From JACCZX01 sp963829995 (GTDB taxonomy: Bacteria; Pseudomonadota; Gammaproteobacteria; Burkholderiales; Burkholderiaceae_F), in assembly GCA_963829995.1 (NCBI GenBank), contig CAWHKW010000032.1, forward strand, positions 1 to 64,000: a DNA stretch of 64,000 bases, written 5' to 3'. The translations under genes were made by a program, and so were the position numbers. Positions 54,901 through 64,000 of the stretch are shown here, piece by piece. Positions within the stretch are counted from its first letter, which is position 1; each line of letters opens with the position of its first letter. Under the pieces are notes generated by a model. The model ran no database searches and had not been told where the DNA came from. It was given only the letters and a program-made list of their open reading frames with translations.

Positions 54901-56091
54901 ATGCGCCGCACTCGAGTTAGCTCGCGCAGCCGACAATCCGTCGACGCACAAGGTCTCGTCAAACTGGCTCGCCGCCTGTCCGAATCGGGCAGCCGGCTCG
55001 AAGAACAACTTTGGCAGCGCCGCCTGATCGAGCTGATCAATGACCGGCTCGGCCGGCGCAATGACGACGCTGTCGAGGCCGCACTGGAAGATCTGGCGCG
55101 CTCAAGCCAGCCCGCGTACGACGATCTTGCCGACCTGGCCGAAAGCTGCGCCGAGAGCACGGTGATCGATATCGATGGCCAGCCGCACGACACTTTGCTG
55201 ATCGCGCTGCCGTTGCTCGCTTGGTCGCGCTACCGGTTGCCGACGACGACGTTGACCCCGAACGTATGCGACGGGCTGCGCGCGCACCTGAGCGGTCATC
55301 TGCTCGCGCGCGACGCGCGCATGGCACTGGCCGACTACTTGTTCGCCATCGATCAGTTGCCGGAAGCGTTCGCCGACGTGCGCCGGCAGATCGAGCAACT
55401 CGGCGATGCCGTTGCCGAAGGCCTGACGCTTCATATCGATGCGAAAAAGGTGCGCGAGCCGGTCGCGATGCTGGCCGACACGCGCTACGTTCTGATCGCC
55501 ATCGCCGCGCCGCAGGGCGCCCCGCTGTATCACTGGCAGGAATCAGGCGTCGATCCGGACTCGAAGATCGGCGCGCTGGCGGCTTTCAGCGAGCAGGTCG
55601 CCGGTGTCCTGCAACCGGTAATGACCGGCTGCCGGTTTCGTGTGCTGGCGCCGAACGCGTTTCACGCCGCGCTGCGCTATGCGGATCGCGAGTTGCGCGA
55701 GTTTTCGCTCGAGGCCGCAGTTTCGTATTTGAAACTGTCGTACGACTTCACGCCAAACGCGCTGACCGCCGCGTTCGGAGTGTTTGAAGACGCAAGCGGA
55801 AACTCGGGCGGCGAAGTGCGCATTGGGCTCGCCAAGGCCAGCAGTGACGATGACGTGATCGAAGGCGTCGTATGGCCGCTGCTGGGTGATGACGAAGAGC
55901 AAACTATGGAAGACGTCGACAAGGCGCTCAAGACGCTGAATTTGAACAAGGCGGTCGCGCACGCGCATCGATTTCCGCTCGAGTTCTGCGATGACTGCGG
56001 CGCACCGATGTTTCCGAACGCCGCTGGCCACGTCGTGCACGCGGAGCCGCCGGAAGAAGCCGAAGACCGGCCGGCAGCGCCGCTGCATTAG
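54901..56091 (+). CDS. DUF2863 family protein
   Basis: This 396-residue protein matches DUF2863, a family restricted largely to betaproteobacteria and without known function. Recognisable parts are LADYLFAIDQLPEAFADVR in the middle and RFRVLAPNAFHAALRYADRE, with the C-terminal FCDDCGAPMFPN that could be a zinc site. No signal peptide or membrane segment is seen. ATG 54901 is preferred over a TTG at 54886. Confidence 0.85.
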   Translation: MRRTRVSSRSRQSVDAQGLVKLARRLSESGSRLEEQLWQRRLIELINDRLGRRNDDAVEAALEDLARSSQPAYDDLADLAESCAESTVIDIDGQPHDTLLIALPLLAWSRYRLPTTTLTPNVCDGLRAHLSGHLLARDARMALADYLFAIDQLPEAFADVRRQIEQLGDAVAEGLTLHIDAKKVREPVAMLADTRYVLIAIAAPQGAPLYHWQESGVDPDSKIGALAAFSEQVAGVLQPVMTGCRFRVLAPNAFHAALRYADRELREFSLEAAVSYLKLSYDFTPNALTAAFGVFEDASGNSGGEVRIGLAKASSDDDVIEGVVWPLLGDDEEQTMEDVDKALKTLNLNKAVAHAHRFPLEFCDDCGAPMFPNAAGHVVHAEPPEEAEDRPAAPLH

Positions 56092-56101
56092 GCGCTGTCC
56101 G

Positions 56102-57097
56102 CTATTCGGCTTTGATGTTGGCGTCCTTGATGATCTTGGCCCACTTCACCATTTCGTCCTTCTGAAACGCCGCGAACTGGGCCGGCGTCGTCGGGATAAA
56201 GCGCGCCCCTTCAGTTTCAAGACGCTTTTGCACATCGGGCGAGCGCATGACTTTCTGCACCTCGGCGTTGAGCTTCGCAACAATGTCGGGCGGGGTGCCC
56301 GCCGGCGCAAACAACCCGATCCAATTGCTGACTTCAAAGCCCGGTAAGCCTGATTCGGCAACCGTTGGCACCTCGGGAAGCGCGACGGTGCGCGCCGGAC
56401 CGATTGACGCGAGTGCGCGCAGCTTGCCGGCCTTCACATGGGGCAGCACGGTCGGCATCGTCGCAAACGACAGTTGCGTCTGGCCACTCAACAAATCTGC
56501 AATCGCCGGCGCGTTGCCCTTGTAGGGCACGTGAACGATGTCCACCTTCGCGGTGGACTTGAACAGCTCGCCCGCCAGATGACTGGTCGTACCCAATCCA
56601 CCCGACGCGTAACTGAGCTTGCCCGGTTCCGCGCGTGCCATTTCGAGGATGTCGCGCACCGAGTTCGCTTTGACCGACGGATTGACGACCAGCAAGCCAT
56701 CGGCGTCCAGCACATGCGCAATCGGCGCAAAGTCCTTGATCGGATCAAATGGAATGCTTTTGAAAAGACTCACATTGACCGCGTGCGAGCCGATGTTGCC
56801 CATCACCAGCGTGTAGCCATCCGGTGCCGATTTGGCAACCAGATCGGCGCCGATATTCCCGCCGGCACCGGTCTTGTTCTCGACCACCACCGGTTGCCCC
56901 CAGGCCTCGGTCAGCTTGATGCCGATCGTACGGCTGAAGGTGTCTGCGATTCCGCCCACAGGGAACGGAACGACGATGCGAATAGGCTTGTTCGGATACG
57001 TCGATGCCTGCGCCAGCGCGGATCCCGACGCTGTCGCACCCACCAGAATCGCCAAGGCGGAAAGCAGTACGTGTCGCTTTGAAGTATTCATGCTCAT
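56102..57097 (-). CDS. Tripartite tricarboxylate transporter receptor, Bug/TctC family
   Basis: This 331-residue periplasmic binding protein has a signal peptide (LLSALAILVGATASGSALAQ, cleaved near residue 30), then YPNKPIRIVVPFPVGGIADT, VVENKTGAGGNIGADLVAKS and PAQFAAFQKDEMVKW, all typical of Bug receptors that bind carboxylates or related compounds. The TctA/TctB membrane partners are not here, as is common for Bug genes. The ATG at 57097 overlaps the stop of the alcohol dehydrogenase gene (ATGA); the much longer frame to 57754 is rejected. Confidence 0.92.
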   Translation of the reverse strand: MSMNTSKRHVLLSALAILVGATASGSALAQASTYPNKPIRIVVPFPVGGIADTFSRTIGIKLTEAWGQPVVVENKTGAGGNIGADLVAKSAPDGYTLVMGNIGSHAVNVSLFKSIPFDPIKDFAPIAHVLDADGLLVVNPSVKANSVRDILEMARAEPGKLSYASGGLGTTSHLAGELFKSTAKVDIVHVPYKGNAPAIADLLSGQTQLSFATMPTVLPHVKAGKLRALASIGPARTVALPEVPTVAESGLPGFEVSNWIGLFAPAGTPPDIVAKLNAEVQKVMRSPDVQKRLETEGARFIPTTPAQFAAFQKDEMVKWAKIIKDANIKAE

Positions 57098-58272
57098 GTT
57101 GATGTCACCTCGTTGATCACTGCGTGTGAACTTGTCTGCGCCGGGCCCATCGCCTGCGCGAACAGTTCCTCGAAATCCTGGCGTGAAACCGGGCGCGGGT
57201 TGGTGGCGGTCGAATGGTCTTTTAGCGCACCGTCGACCATCGCCGGAATGATGTTGTCTGTAACGCCCATGGCGCGCAGTGTCGGCGGCAGTCCGATCTC
57301 GGCATTCAGCGCCTCGATGAAGCTGGCCAGATCGCTCGACTCCGGGACGTTCAATGCTGCCTCGAGAGCCAGCATCTTCTCTGCCGCATGGCTGCTGTTG
57401 AAGCGCAGCACCGCCGGCAGCACAACGGCGTTCAAAGTCCCGTGATGCAGGAGGGGTGTTTTCAAACCACCGAGTGGATGAGACATCGAATGCACCGCGC
57501 CCAATCCTTTTTGAAAGGTCAGCCCGCCCTGCACTGCAGCCATCATCATGTTCCAGCGCCCTTCGCGGTTCGTGCCGTCTTCGACAGCAACGCGGATCCA
57601 GCGCACCGCGCGTGCAGCTCCATCCAGAGCGATCGCATCGGCCGGCGGATTCACGCGCGGTGACAAAAACGTTTCGATGCAGTGGGTGAGCGCGTCCATG
57701 CCCGTTGCGGCGGTCAAGCGCGGGGGCAGGCCAAGCGTCAGCTCGGGATCGCATATCGCGAGCTTCGGAATCATGTGCGGACTGATGAAGCCCAGCTTGC
57801 GGCCATCGTTCAACGTAATCAGCGCGCCGCGTCCGACTTCGCTGCCAGTGCCAGCCGTCGTCGGAATCGCGATCAGCGGGGCAACCTTCGCAGTGATCTT
57901 CGAAAGTCCACCGCCGATCAATGCGTATTGTTCGAGAGGCGCAGGGTGCGTAGCCAGCAGCGCAACGGCTTTGCCAAGGTCGATCGGCGATCCGCCGCCC
58001 AGCGCGATAACGCCATCGCAGCCGCTCGCTTCGTAAAGCGCGACGGCGGCTTCGACTGCTTGCTCGTCGGGATTCTGTGGTGTGCCGTCAAAGATTACCG
58101 GCTTGAATTCGTCGATTGCCTCGAGCACGCGCGCCATCACAGTGCCAGCTGCCAGACCGGCGTCGGTTACCAGCATCGGCTTGCGAATGCCCAGCGCGCG
58201 GACGCTCTCGCCCAGCTTCAGCACCGCCCCGAAGTCGAACTCGATCGTCGTCAGATAATTGATCGTCGCCAT
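57094..58272 (-). CDS. Iron-containing alcohol dehydrogenase
   Basis: The 392 residues have the group III alcohol dehydrogenase layout: GGGSPIDLGKAVAL for NAD(P), AIPTTAGTGSEV, and the metal ligands in GMDALTHCIETFL, GAVHSMSHPLGGL and LLHHGTLNAVV. It would oxidise an alcohol or reduce an aldehyde or oxoacid. It follows an RraA-like aldolase gene by 19 bases and overlaps the TctC gene by 4 bases, so the three are one operon and may import and degrade one carboxylate. Confidence 0.9.
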   Translation of the reverse strand: MATINYLTTIEFDFGAVLKLGESVRALGIRKPMLVTDAGLAAGTVMARVLEAIDEFKPVIFDGTPQNPDEQAVEAAVALYEASGCDGVIALGGGSPIDLGKAVALLATHPAPLEQYALIGGGLSKITAKVAPLIAIPTTAGTGSEVGRGALITLNDGRKLGFISPHMIPKLAICDPELTLGLPPRLTAATGMDALTHCIETFLSPRVNPPADAIALDGAARAVRWIRVAVEDGTNREGRWNMMMAAVQGGLTFQKGLGAVHSMSHPLGGLKTPLLHHGTLNAVVLPAVLRFNSSHAAEKMLALEAALNVPESSDLASFIEALNAEIGLPPTLRAMGVTDNIIPAMVDGALKDHSTATNPRPVSRQDFEELFAQAMGPAQTSSHAVINEVTST

Positions 58273-58291
58273 GGAGATTGCCTGTCGCTGC

Positions 58292-58969
58292 TTAAGCCGC
58301 TTGTGCTTTCAGCATGTTGTCGTAATTGACTCTCTCATGCGCCTCGACCGGGTCTGCGCCGGCCCGGATTTCGGCGATCACGCGGTCTTCGGTCGCCTTG
58401 ACCTTTTTTGCGAATTCGACGACTTCACTGATACGTTCCATCGGTATGACAACGGTGCCGTTGTCGTCGGCCAGAATGAAATCACCTGGACGCACGGCAA
58501 CGCCGCCCAGCTTCACTTCGATGCCGTAGCCCGCACAGGACGATCGCCCACGCACCGATTGTTGAGCAATGCCCTTGCCATACACCGGCATGCCGTATCC
58601 CTTGTACTCATCGACATCGCGTACGACACCGTCGGTAACGCAGCCCACCAATCCGTGATGCTTCGACGTCGCACCCGCCACGCCGCCATATGCGTTGACT
58701 TTTGGATTCTCCGAGGCGTCGATCACCAGAACCGAGCCGGCGCCGCCCTTGACGATCGCGCGCAACGTTCCCAGCACGGTCGACTCTTGCGCTTTGCCGT
58801 TCGGCACCAACTTCAGAGTGGCAGCGGGCCCTGCGATCTTTGGGCAGTTATAAATGGGCAGAATGCCCTGCGGCGCGCCCTCGATTCCAAGACGGTCGAG
58901 CGCGTCGGAAACGTTCGGTGTCGAGACGCTTAACAATTGACTGATGAGGCGTGAATCGATCGAAGCCAT
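58292..58969 (-). CDS. RraA-like aldolase/decarboxylase (HMG/CHA aldolase family)
   Basis: The 225 residues match the RraA-like enzymes that cleave 4-hydroxy-4-methyl- or 4-carboxy-4-hydroxy-2-oxoglutarate-type acids, giving pyruvate plus pyruvate or oxaloacetate. Motifs: TPNVSDALDRLG at the start, DASENPKVNAYGG with G-VAGATSKHHGLVGCVTDG near 90-115 (in part LVGCVTDGVVRDVDEY), and VRPGDFILADDNGTVVIP. RraA proper lacks this activity and inhibits RNase E; the long C-terminal part and operon partners favour the enzyme. It leads the aldolase-dehydrogenase-receptor operon. Confidence 0.85.
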   Translation of the reverse strand: MASIDSRLISQLLSVSTPNVSDALDRLGIEGAPQGILPIYNCPKIAGPAATLKLVPNGKAQESTVLGTLRAIVKGGAGSVLVIDASENPKVNAYGGVAGATSKHHGLVGCVTDGVVRDVDEYKGYGMPVYGKGIAQQSVRGRSSCAGYGIEVKLGGVAVRPGDFILADDNGTVVIPMERISEVVEFAKKVKATEDRVIAEIRAGADPVEAHERVNYDNMLKAQAA

Positions 58970-59051
58970 GGCGGTATCTCCTTGCGTGATAGGAGCATGG
59001 TAAAGGGCGCTGCTCGGCCGCGCCTAGGTTGAATTACCCTTGGAGCAACGC

Positions 59052-60098
59052 ATGGAAGCAAACCCGATCATTCAGCAGCGCGGCCTCGGCTTTACCTGGG
59101 AGACTGCGGACCCGTTCCTGTTGTGCGTTCATCACGACGACGCTTATCCGCGCGGCAACGCCCAGCTCGGGCCGGACGCTTCCCTCGCAGGCCGCGATAT
59201 CGGGCAGGACTTCGCCGGCAAGGATGGCTGGCGCATGTATCACGGCCGGACGGTTCCCGGCTTTCCTTCGCATCCGCACCGAGGCTTTGAAACCGTCACG
59301 ATCGTACGCAGGGGGTTTATCGATCACGCCGACTCGCTTGGCGCCGCGGCGCGCTTCGGCAACGGCGACGTGCAGTGGCTCACGGCCGGGCGCGGTGTCG
59401 TGCATTCAGAAATGTTTCCGTTGCTGCGCGCAGATCAGGCCAATCCGCTGGAGCTGTTCCAGATCTGGTTGAACCTGCCCGCTGCCGGCAAGATGGCAGC
59501 GCCGCACTTCACGATGTTCTGGTCCGAAGACATTCCGCGCCACGTGGCGGCTGATGGGCATGGCCGCGTCACTGAAATCACCTGCATCGCAGGCCGTCTG
59601 CAGGACGTACGCGACGGCACGCCACTGCCTCCACCGCCCCAGTCGTGGGCCTCGGATCCCACCGCGGACGTAGCCATCTGGACGATAAAAATGGCGCCCG
59701 ATGCGCGCTGGGTGCTGCCGGCGGCAGCGAATCCGGCCTCGCGCAGGAATCTCTATTTCTTCAGTGGCGCGCGCGTTACCGTCGGTGGGCAGACCATCGA
59801 CGAGCACGCCGCTTTGGAACTGCGCGCGGCGCAGCCGGTGGAATTGCTCAATGGCCCGGAGACCAGCGAGTTCTTGTTGTTGCAGGGGCGGCCGATCAAC
59901 GAACCGGTCGTGCAGTCCGGACCGTTCGTAATGAACAGCCAGCGGGAGATCGAGCAGGCGTTTGCCGATTACAGTCGCACCCGCTTCGGCGGCTGGCCGT
60001 GGCCCGACCCGGCGCCGGTGCACGGGCTGGAGCGCGGCCGGTTTGCGAAGTATGCCGACGGCCAGACGCAAACAAAGACGGCCGCACTCACGGACTGA
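59052..60098 (+). CDS. Pirin family protein
   Basis: The 348 residues form the bicupin fold of pirins. The N-terminal cupin has the metal ligands in FPSHPHRGFETVTIV and the later VQWLTAGRGVVHSEM; the C-terminal cupin has GPFVMNSQREIEQAFADY. Some pirins are quercetinases, others regulators; the function here is open. The ATG at 59052 has GGAG 8 bases upstream; an in-frame TTG at 59040 lies on that site. Its stop overlaps the start of the carbonic anhydrase gene (TGATG). Confidence 0.88.
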   Translation: MEANPIIQQRGLGFTWETADPFLLCVHHDDAYPRGNAQLGPDASLAGRDIGQDFAGKDGWRMYHGRTVPGFPSHPHRGFETVTIVRRGFIDHADSLGAAARFGNGDVQWLTAGRGVVHSEMFPLLRADQANPLELFQIWLNLPAAGKMAAPHFTMFWSEDIPRHVAADGHGRVTEITCIAGRLQDVRDGTPLPPPPQSWASDPTADVAIWTIKMAPDARWVLPAAANPASRRNLYFFSGARVTVGGQTIDEHAALELRAAQPVELLNGPETSEFLLLQGRPINEPVVQSGPFVMNSQREIEQAFADYSRTRFGGWPWPDPAPVHGLERGRFAKYADGQTQTKTAALTD

Positions 60099-60751
60099 TG
60101 GACTGCTCAATGCGCTCACTCTCGCACCTGATCGAAAACAATCGCGCCTGGTCGGAGCGCCGTCGCAAGAATGATCCGGAGTTCTTTACGCGGCTGTCGC
60201 AACAGCAACGGCCGCGCTACTTATGGATCGGCTGCGCCGACAGTCGCGTACCGGCCAACGAAATCGTCGGCTTGCTACCCGGCGAGCTCTTCGTTCATCG
60301 CAACATAGCCAACGTGGTTGTGCACAGCGATCTGAACTGTCTTTCGGTGATGCAGTTCGCCGTCGATGTGCTCAACATTGAGCACATCATCGTGTGCGGC
60401 CATTACGGCTGTAGCGGAGTCTCGGCGGCACTGCAGAATCAGCGCGTTGGGCTCGCAGACAACTGGCTGCGCCACGTTCAGGATGTTCACTCGAAGCACG
60501 ACGCCAAGGTGGCCTCGCTGCCCGATACGCCGCAGCGGGTCGATCGTCTGTGCGAGCTCAACGTGATCGAGCAAGTCGCCAATGTTTGCCAAACCACGAT
60601 CGTGCGCGACGCATGGGATCGTGGACAGCAGCTCGCCGTACACGGCTGGGTCTATGGGCTGAAGGACGGGCTCGTGCGTGACCTGGGGAGCACCGTGATG
60701 GCGACGTCCCAGGCGGCCGCCACCTATCAAGGAGCGTTGGCCGCCCTTTAG
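60098..60751 (+). CDS. can: Beta-class carbonic anhydrase
   Basis: The enzyme interconverts carbon dioxide and bicarbonate. The 217 residues have the zinc ligands C46 (WIGCADSRV), H102 and C105 (VCGHYGCSG), and the D48-R50 pair. The E. coli Can-like start reads SLSHLIENNRAWSERR. The ATG at 60098 overlaps the pirin stop; an ATG at 60110 would serve as well. The end is normal in length. Confidence 0.95.
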   Translation: MDCSMRSLSHLIENNRAWSERRRKNDPEFFTRLSQQQRPRYLWIGCADSRVPANEIVGLLPGELFVHRNIANVVVHSDLNCLSVMQFAVDVLNIEHIIVCGHYGCSGVSAALQNQRVGLADNWLRHVQDVHSKHDAKVASLPDTPQRVDRLCELNVIEQVANVCQTTIVRDAWDRGQQLAVHGWVYGLKDGLVRDLGSTVMATSQAAATYQGALAAL

Positions 60752-60783
60752 TCCGGTAGGCGAACGACAATCTTAGTTGCGCC

Positions 60784-62019
60784 ATGAGTGATACCCGATG
60801 GCTGGTGTTGCTGTGCGTAAGCCGCGTCGGCTTTTCGCTGATCTTCACGGTCTACTCCGCTTTGTTACCGGTTCTGATGGGCGCATGGCAGATGAGCGCC
60901 GCCGATGCAGGCCTGGTGCAGAGCGGATGGCACGTCGGCTATCTGATTTCGCTGTTCGGTGCCGGACTGCTGACCGACCGGATCGGCGCGCGCAAGACCT
61001 TTCTCTTCATGAGCGGTGGCGCGTGTATCAGTGCCGTGCTGTTCGCGATGTTCTCGAATGGATTCTGGTCCGCTCTGGCCTTGTACTTCGTCGCTGGAGC
61101 GGCATCGGGCGGCTCGTACACACCCGTGCTCGCCTTGATCGCACAACGCTACGGCGCGGCGAAGCGCGGCAGTGCGATGGGTTGGTATCTCGCCGCCTCA
61201 TCGTTCGGCTATGCGGTGTCACTGATCGCGTGTGCTGCGCTGGCACCGTGGGCGGGCTGGCGTGCCGGGCTGGCGCTATCGGCGATCGCGACGATCGCCG
61301 GTGCAGTACTGGGTTGGATCGCGCTACGCGGCACGCGCGACACAGTGCCACACGCCAGCGCGCTTTTGCCCTGGCTCGCGTCAGCGCGGCAGCTTTGGAA
61401 CAACCAGCCTGCGCAGCTGGCGATCTGGTCGTATACGTTTCATTGCTGGGAGCTGCTCGGCATGTGGGCATGGCTGCCGGCGTTTATGGTTGCAGCGGCC
61501 GCCCATGGCGGTGAGGCATCGGCGGGCCCACTGGCGATTGGCGTCGGCATCGCGGGGCTGGCCCACCTCGCGGGAGTCGTTGGCAGCATTGCGGGCGGCG
61601 TGTTGTCGGACCGTATCGGCCGGACGCGCGTAATTCTGATCATGAGCTGTGCGAGTCTTGCGTGCTCGTTTTCATTCGGCTGGATGTTGGGCACTGCTCT
61701 GTGGTTGATCACGGCAGTCGCGATCATCTACAACTTGACCGCGATCGGCGACTCGTCGGTGTTCTCCACCGTATTGAGCGAAACCGTGCCGCCGGGCCAG
61801 ATTGGTTTTGCGTTCTCGGTGCGGTCCGTGCTGGGTTTCGGCGTGGGGGCCATAAGTCCTTGGGTGTTTGGTCTGGTGCTCGATTGGGTGGGTGGTCCAG
61901 GCACTCCCGACCAGAAAGCCTGGGGGCTCGCATGGTGCTCGATCGGCGTCGGCGCAATGCTGGGTCCGTTGCTTACCTGGCGCTTGCACAAGAGCTGGGC
62001 TAGGCCGGCCGATCTTTAA
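60784..62019 (+). CDS. MFS transporter
   Basis: The 411 residues have about 12 hydrophobic helices. The loop 2-3 motif is GAGLLTDRIGARKTFLFMSG and the loop 8-9 copy is GGVLSDRIGRTRVILIMSC. It resembles the CynX/cyanate and nitrate-type permeases in general form, but no substrate can be assigned. It follows the carbonic anhydrase gene by 32 bases on the same strand, which could point to bicarbonate- or cyanate-linked transport; this is speculation. Confidence 0.85.
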   Translation: MSDTRWLVLLCVSRVGFSLIFTVYSALLPVLMGAWQMSAADAGLVQSGWHVGYLISLFGAGLLTDRIGARKTFLFMSGGACISAVLFAMFSNGFWSALALYFVAGAASGGSYTPVLALIAQRYGAAKRGSAMGWYLAASSFGYAVSLIACAALAPWAGWRAGLALSAIATIAGAVLGWIALRGTRDTVPHASALLPWLASARQLWNNQPAQLAIWSYTFHCWELLGMWAWLPAFMVAAAAHGGEASAGPLAIGVGIAGLAHLAGVVGSIAGGVLSDRIGRTRVILIMSCASLACSFSFGWMLGTALWLITAVAIIYNLTAIGDSSVFSTVLSETVPPGQIGFAFSVRSVLGFGVGAISPWVFGLVLDWVGGPGTPDQKAWGLAWCSIGVGAMLGPLLTWRLHKSWARPADL

Positions 62020-62061
62020 ACTCGCAGTCTCACCACCGCATGCTCTTCGGGACGAGTTCAC

Positions 62062-62466
62062 ATGACCGAGGTCGTTCTTACCCGAAACTCCGTAGCGCAA
62101 TTTTTGAACAGGTTCGAGGAGATCGCCGAGAAGGAGAACTTCGACCTGATTCAGGACATGATCCATGACAACGCATTCTTTCGCTTCAATGACGGCGACT
62201 TCGTAGGAAAGCAGGCGGTGCGAAGCGTGTTTGAGAAGACCTGGAAAGGCAGCACCAACGTAAAGAAGGAACGCTTCTACCTCACCGACATCGAGGTGCT
62301 GACTGTCGATGCATCGAGTGCCTCGGCCACGTATACCTACAACTGGGAAGGAACGATGGATGGACGTCCTTTCCGCATTCAAGGCCGAGGCACCAGGGTC
62401 CTCGTCGTCGATAACGGGCGGCTACAGATAATCCATGAGCACCTTAGCCGGTATCCGAAGTCGTAG
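62062..62466 (+). CDS. SnoaL-like (NTF2-fold) protein
   Basis: The 134 residues have the SnoaL/DUF4440-type cone fold pattern: a helical start (SVAQFLNRFEEIAEKENFDL), FRFNDGDFVGKQAVRSVFEK, and beta strands ending GRGTRVLVVDNGRLQIIHEH. Such proteins bind or convert small molecules; the role here is unknown. The next gene starts directly after its stop codon. Confidence 0.8.
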   Translation: MTEVVLTRNSVAQFLNRFEEIAEKENFDLIQDMIHDNAFFRFNDGDFVGKQAVRSVFEKTWKGSTNVKKERFYLTDIEVLTVDASSASATYTYNWEGTMDGRPFRIQGRGTRVLVVDNGRLQIIHEHLSRYPKS

Positions 62467-62853
62467 ATGACTCGAGTCATTCGCTTCAACACGGCCAGGT
62501 TCGACGTCGCTAAAGAGCGGCCGAACCCGATCAACCCAATTCCGGGCGAGTCTCTGCTGCTCTGGTTGCGAGAACGGGCGAAGCCGCACGTTGAAGTGAC
62601 CGAACCCGATGCCGAGGATTGGGGTTGGTACTCGTTTGTGGATTGGAAGGGCCGGCAGTACCTGCTTGGATCCAGTGCGTCTGATGAAGACAGCGGGCAA
62701 CGCGAGTGGATTCTTCAAATCGACAAACAGCGGTCTGTCAAAGAAACTTTGATGGGCCGCGAGAAAATGGCAGCGGATGACGATTGCGCCCAGTTCTTCC
62801 AGCAGCTGCTGGAGGACGAGCCCAGCTTCACGTCCGTCTCGGTTGACCCTTGA
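62467..62853 (+). CDS. Hypothetical protein
   Basis: The 128-residue protein starts at an ATG immediately after the stop of the SnoaL-like gene, so the two are probably co-translated. It contains GESLLLWLRERAKPHVEVTE, then DWGWYSFVDWKGRQYLLGSS and an acidic C-terminus. I do not recognise a family; tryptophan-rich small proteins of this kind occur in several proteobacteria. No membrane segment or signal peptide is seen. Confidence 0.65.
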   Translation: MTRVIRFNTARFDVAKERPNPINPIPGESLLLWLRERAKPHVEVTEPDAEDWGWYSFVDWKGRQYLLGSSASDEDSGQREWILQIDKQRSVKETLMGREKMAADDDCAQFFQQLLEDEPSFTSVSVDP

Positions 62854-62856
62854 TTT

Positions 62857-64000
<1,144 letters not shown>

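Noticed and set aside
56102..57754. 550-residue open frame containing the TctC receptor
   Set aside because: The N-terminal 219 residues lie inside the alcohol dehydrogenase gene on the same strand and are low-complexity; the signal peptide marks the real start at 57097.
59645..60751. 368-residue open frame containing the carbonic anhydrase
   Set aside because: Its first half overlaps the pirin gene in another frame and resembles nothing; the enzyme starts at 60098.

Overview
The window comes from a GC-rich betaproteobacterium, most like Burkholderiales. The evidence is the gene order rpmF-plsX-fabH-fabD-fabG-acpP-fabF-(ygfX)-rpoE-rseA-rseB-mucD-lepA-lepB-(DUF4845)-rnc-era-recO-pdxJ-acpS-nagZ, the uvrC-pgsA-tRNA-Gly-tRNA-Cys block, and families such as DUF2863, DUF2277 and Bug/TctC receptors. 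The genus cannot be read from the sequence. Nearly all of it looks like core chromosome; no CRISPR array, phage, transposase or plasmid gene is visible.

Layout. 1-7.7 kb: the 3' part of a very large RTX (haemolysin-type calcium-binding) gene whose repeat region is broken by roughly thirty small indels. 7.7-12.4 kb: an apparent operon of nitroreductase, M14 carboxypeptidase and a GNAT/DEDDh-exonuclease fusion, then a methionine-type aminotransferase, a DUF1178 protein and tRNA-Leu. 12.4-14.5 kb: a divergent pair, BadI-like hydrolase and acyl-CoA dehydrogenase. 14.5-17.9 kb: tRNA-Cys, tRNA-Gly, pgsA, uvrC and a divergent efp. 17.9-36.6 kb: a nearly unbroken leftward block for cell-wall recycling, cofactor synthesis, RNA processing, protein export, the envelope-stress sigma factor with its regulators, and fatty-acid/phospholipid synthesis. 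36.6-40 kb: maf, a tetrapyrrole-methylase-family gene, Rieske protein, gph-like phosphatase and rluC. 40-45.1 kb: rne with a long hairpin-rich leader, moaA, mobA. 45.1-51.1 kb: DUF2277, coniferyl-aldehyde-dehydrogenase-like ALDH, GNAT and the glyoxylate shunt (aceA, a haloacid dehalogenase, aceB). 51.5-64 kb: two MFS transporters, a 5'-nucleotidase, DUF2863, a leftward operon of RraA-like aldolase, Fe-alcohol dehydrogenase and TctC receptor, pirin, carbonic anhydrase, two small proteins and the 3' part of clpB.

Functional links. The rpoE-rseA-rseB-mucD genes form a complete sigma-E circuit next to the signal peptidase and LepA. The fab/plsX genes make acyl-ACP and acyl-phosphate, and acpS in the same block activates the carrier. 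aceA and aceB form the glyoxylate bypass.

Most unusual points: (1) two different palindromic, TA-flanked MITE-like elements, each sitting exactly on the stop codon of a fab gene, one of them supplying the apparent N-terminus of ygfX; (2) an EF-P of non-typical type for this group with Arg in the modification loop and no earP beside it; (3) the GNAT-exonuclease fusion translationally coupled to a carboxypeptidase; (4) a structured rne leader; (5) single-base frameshifts in nagZ, recO and probably mobA, which together with the RTX region suggest either sequence errors or real decay.
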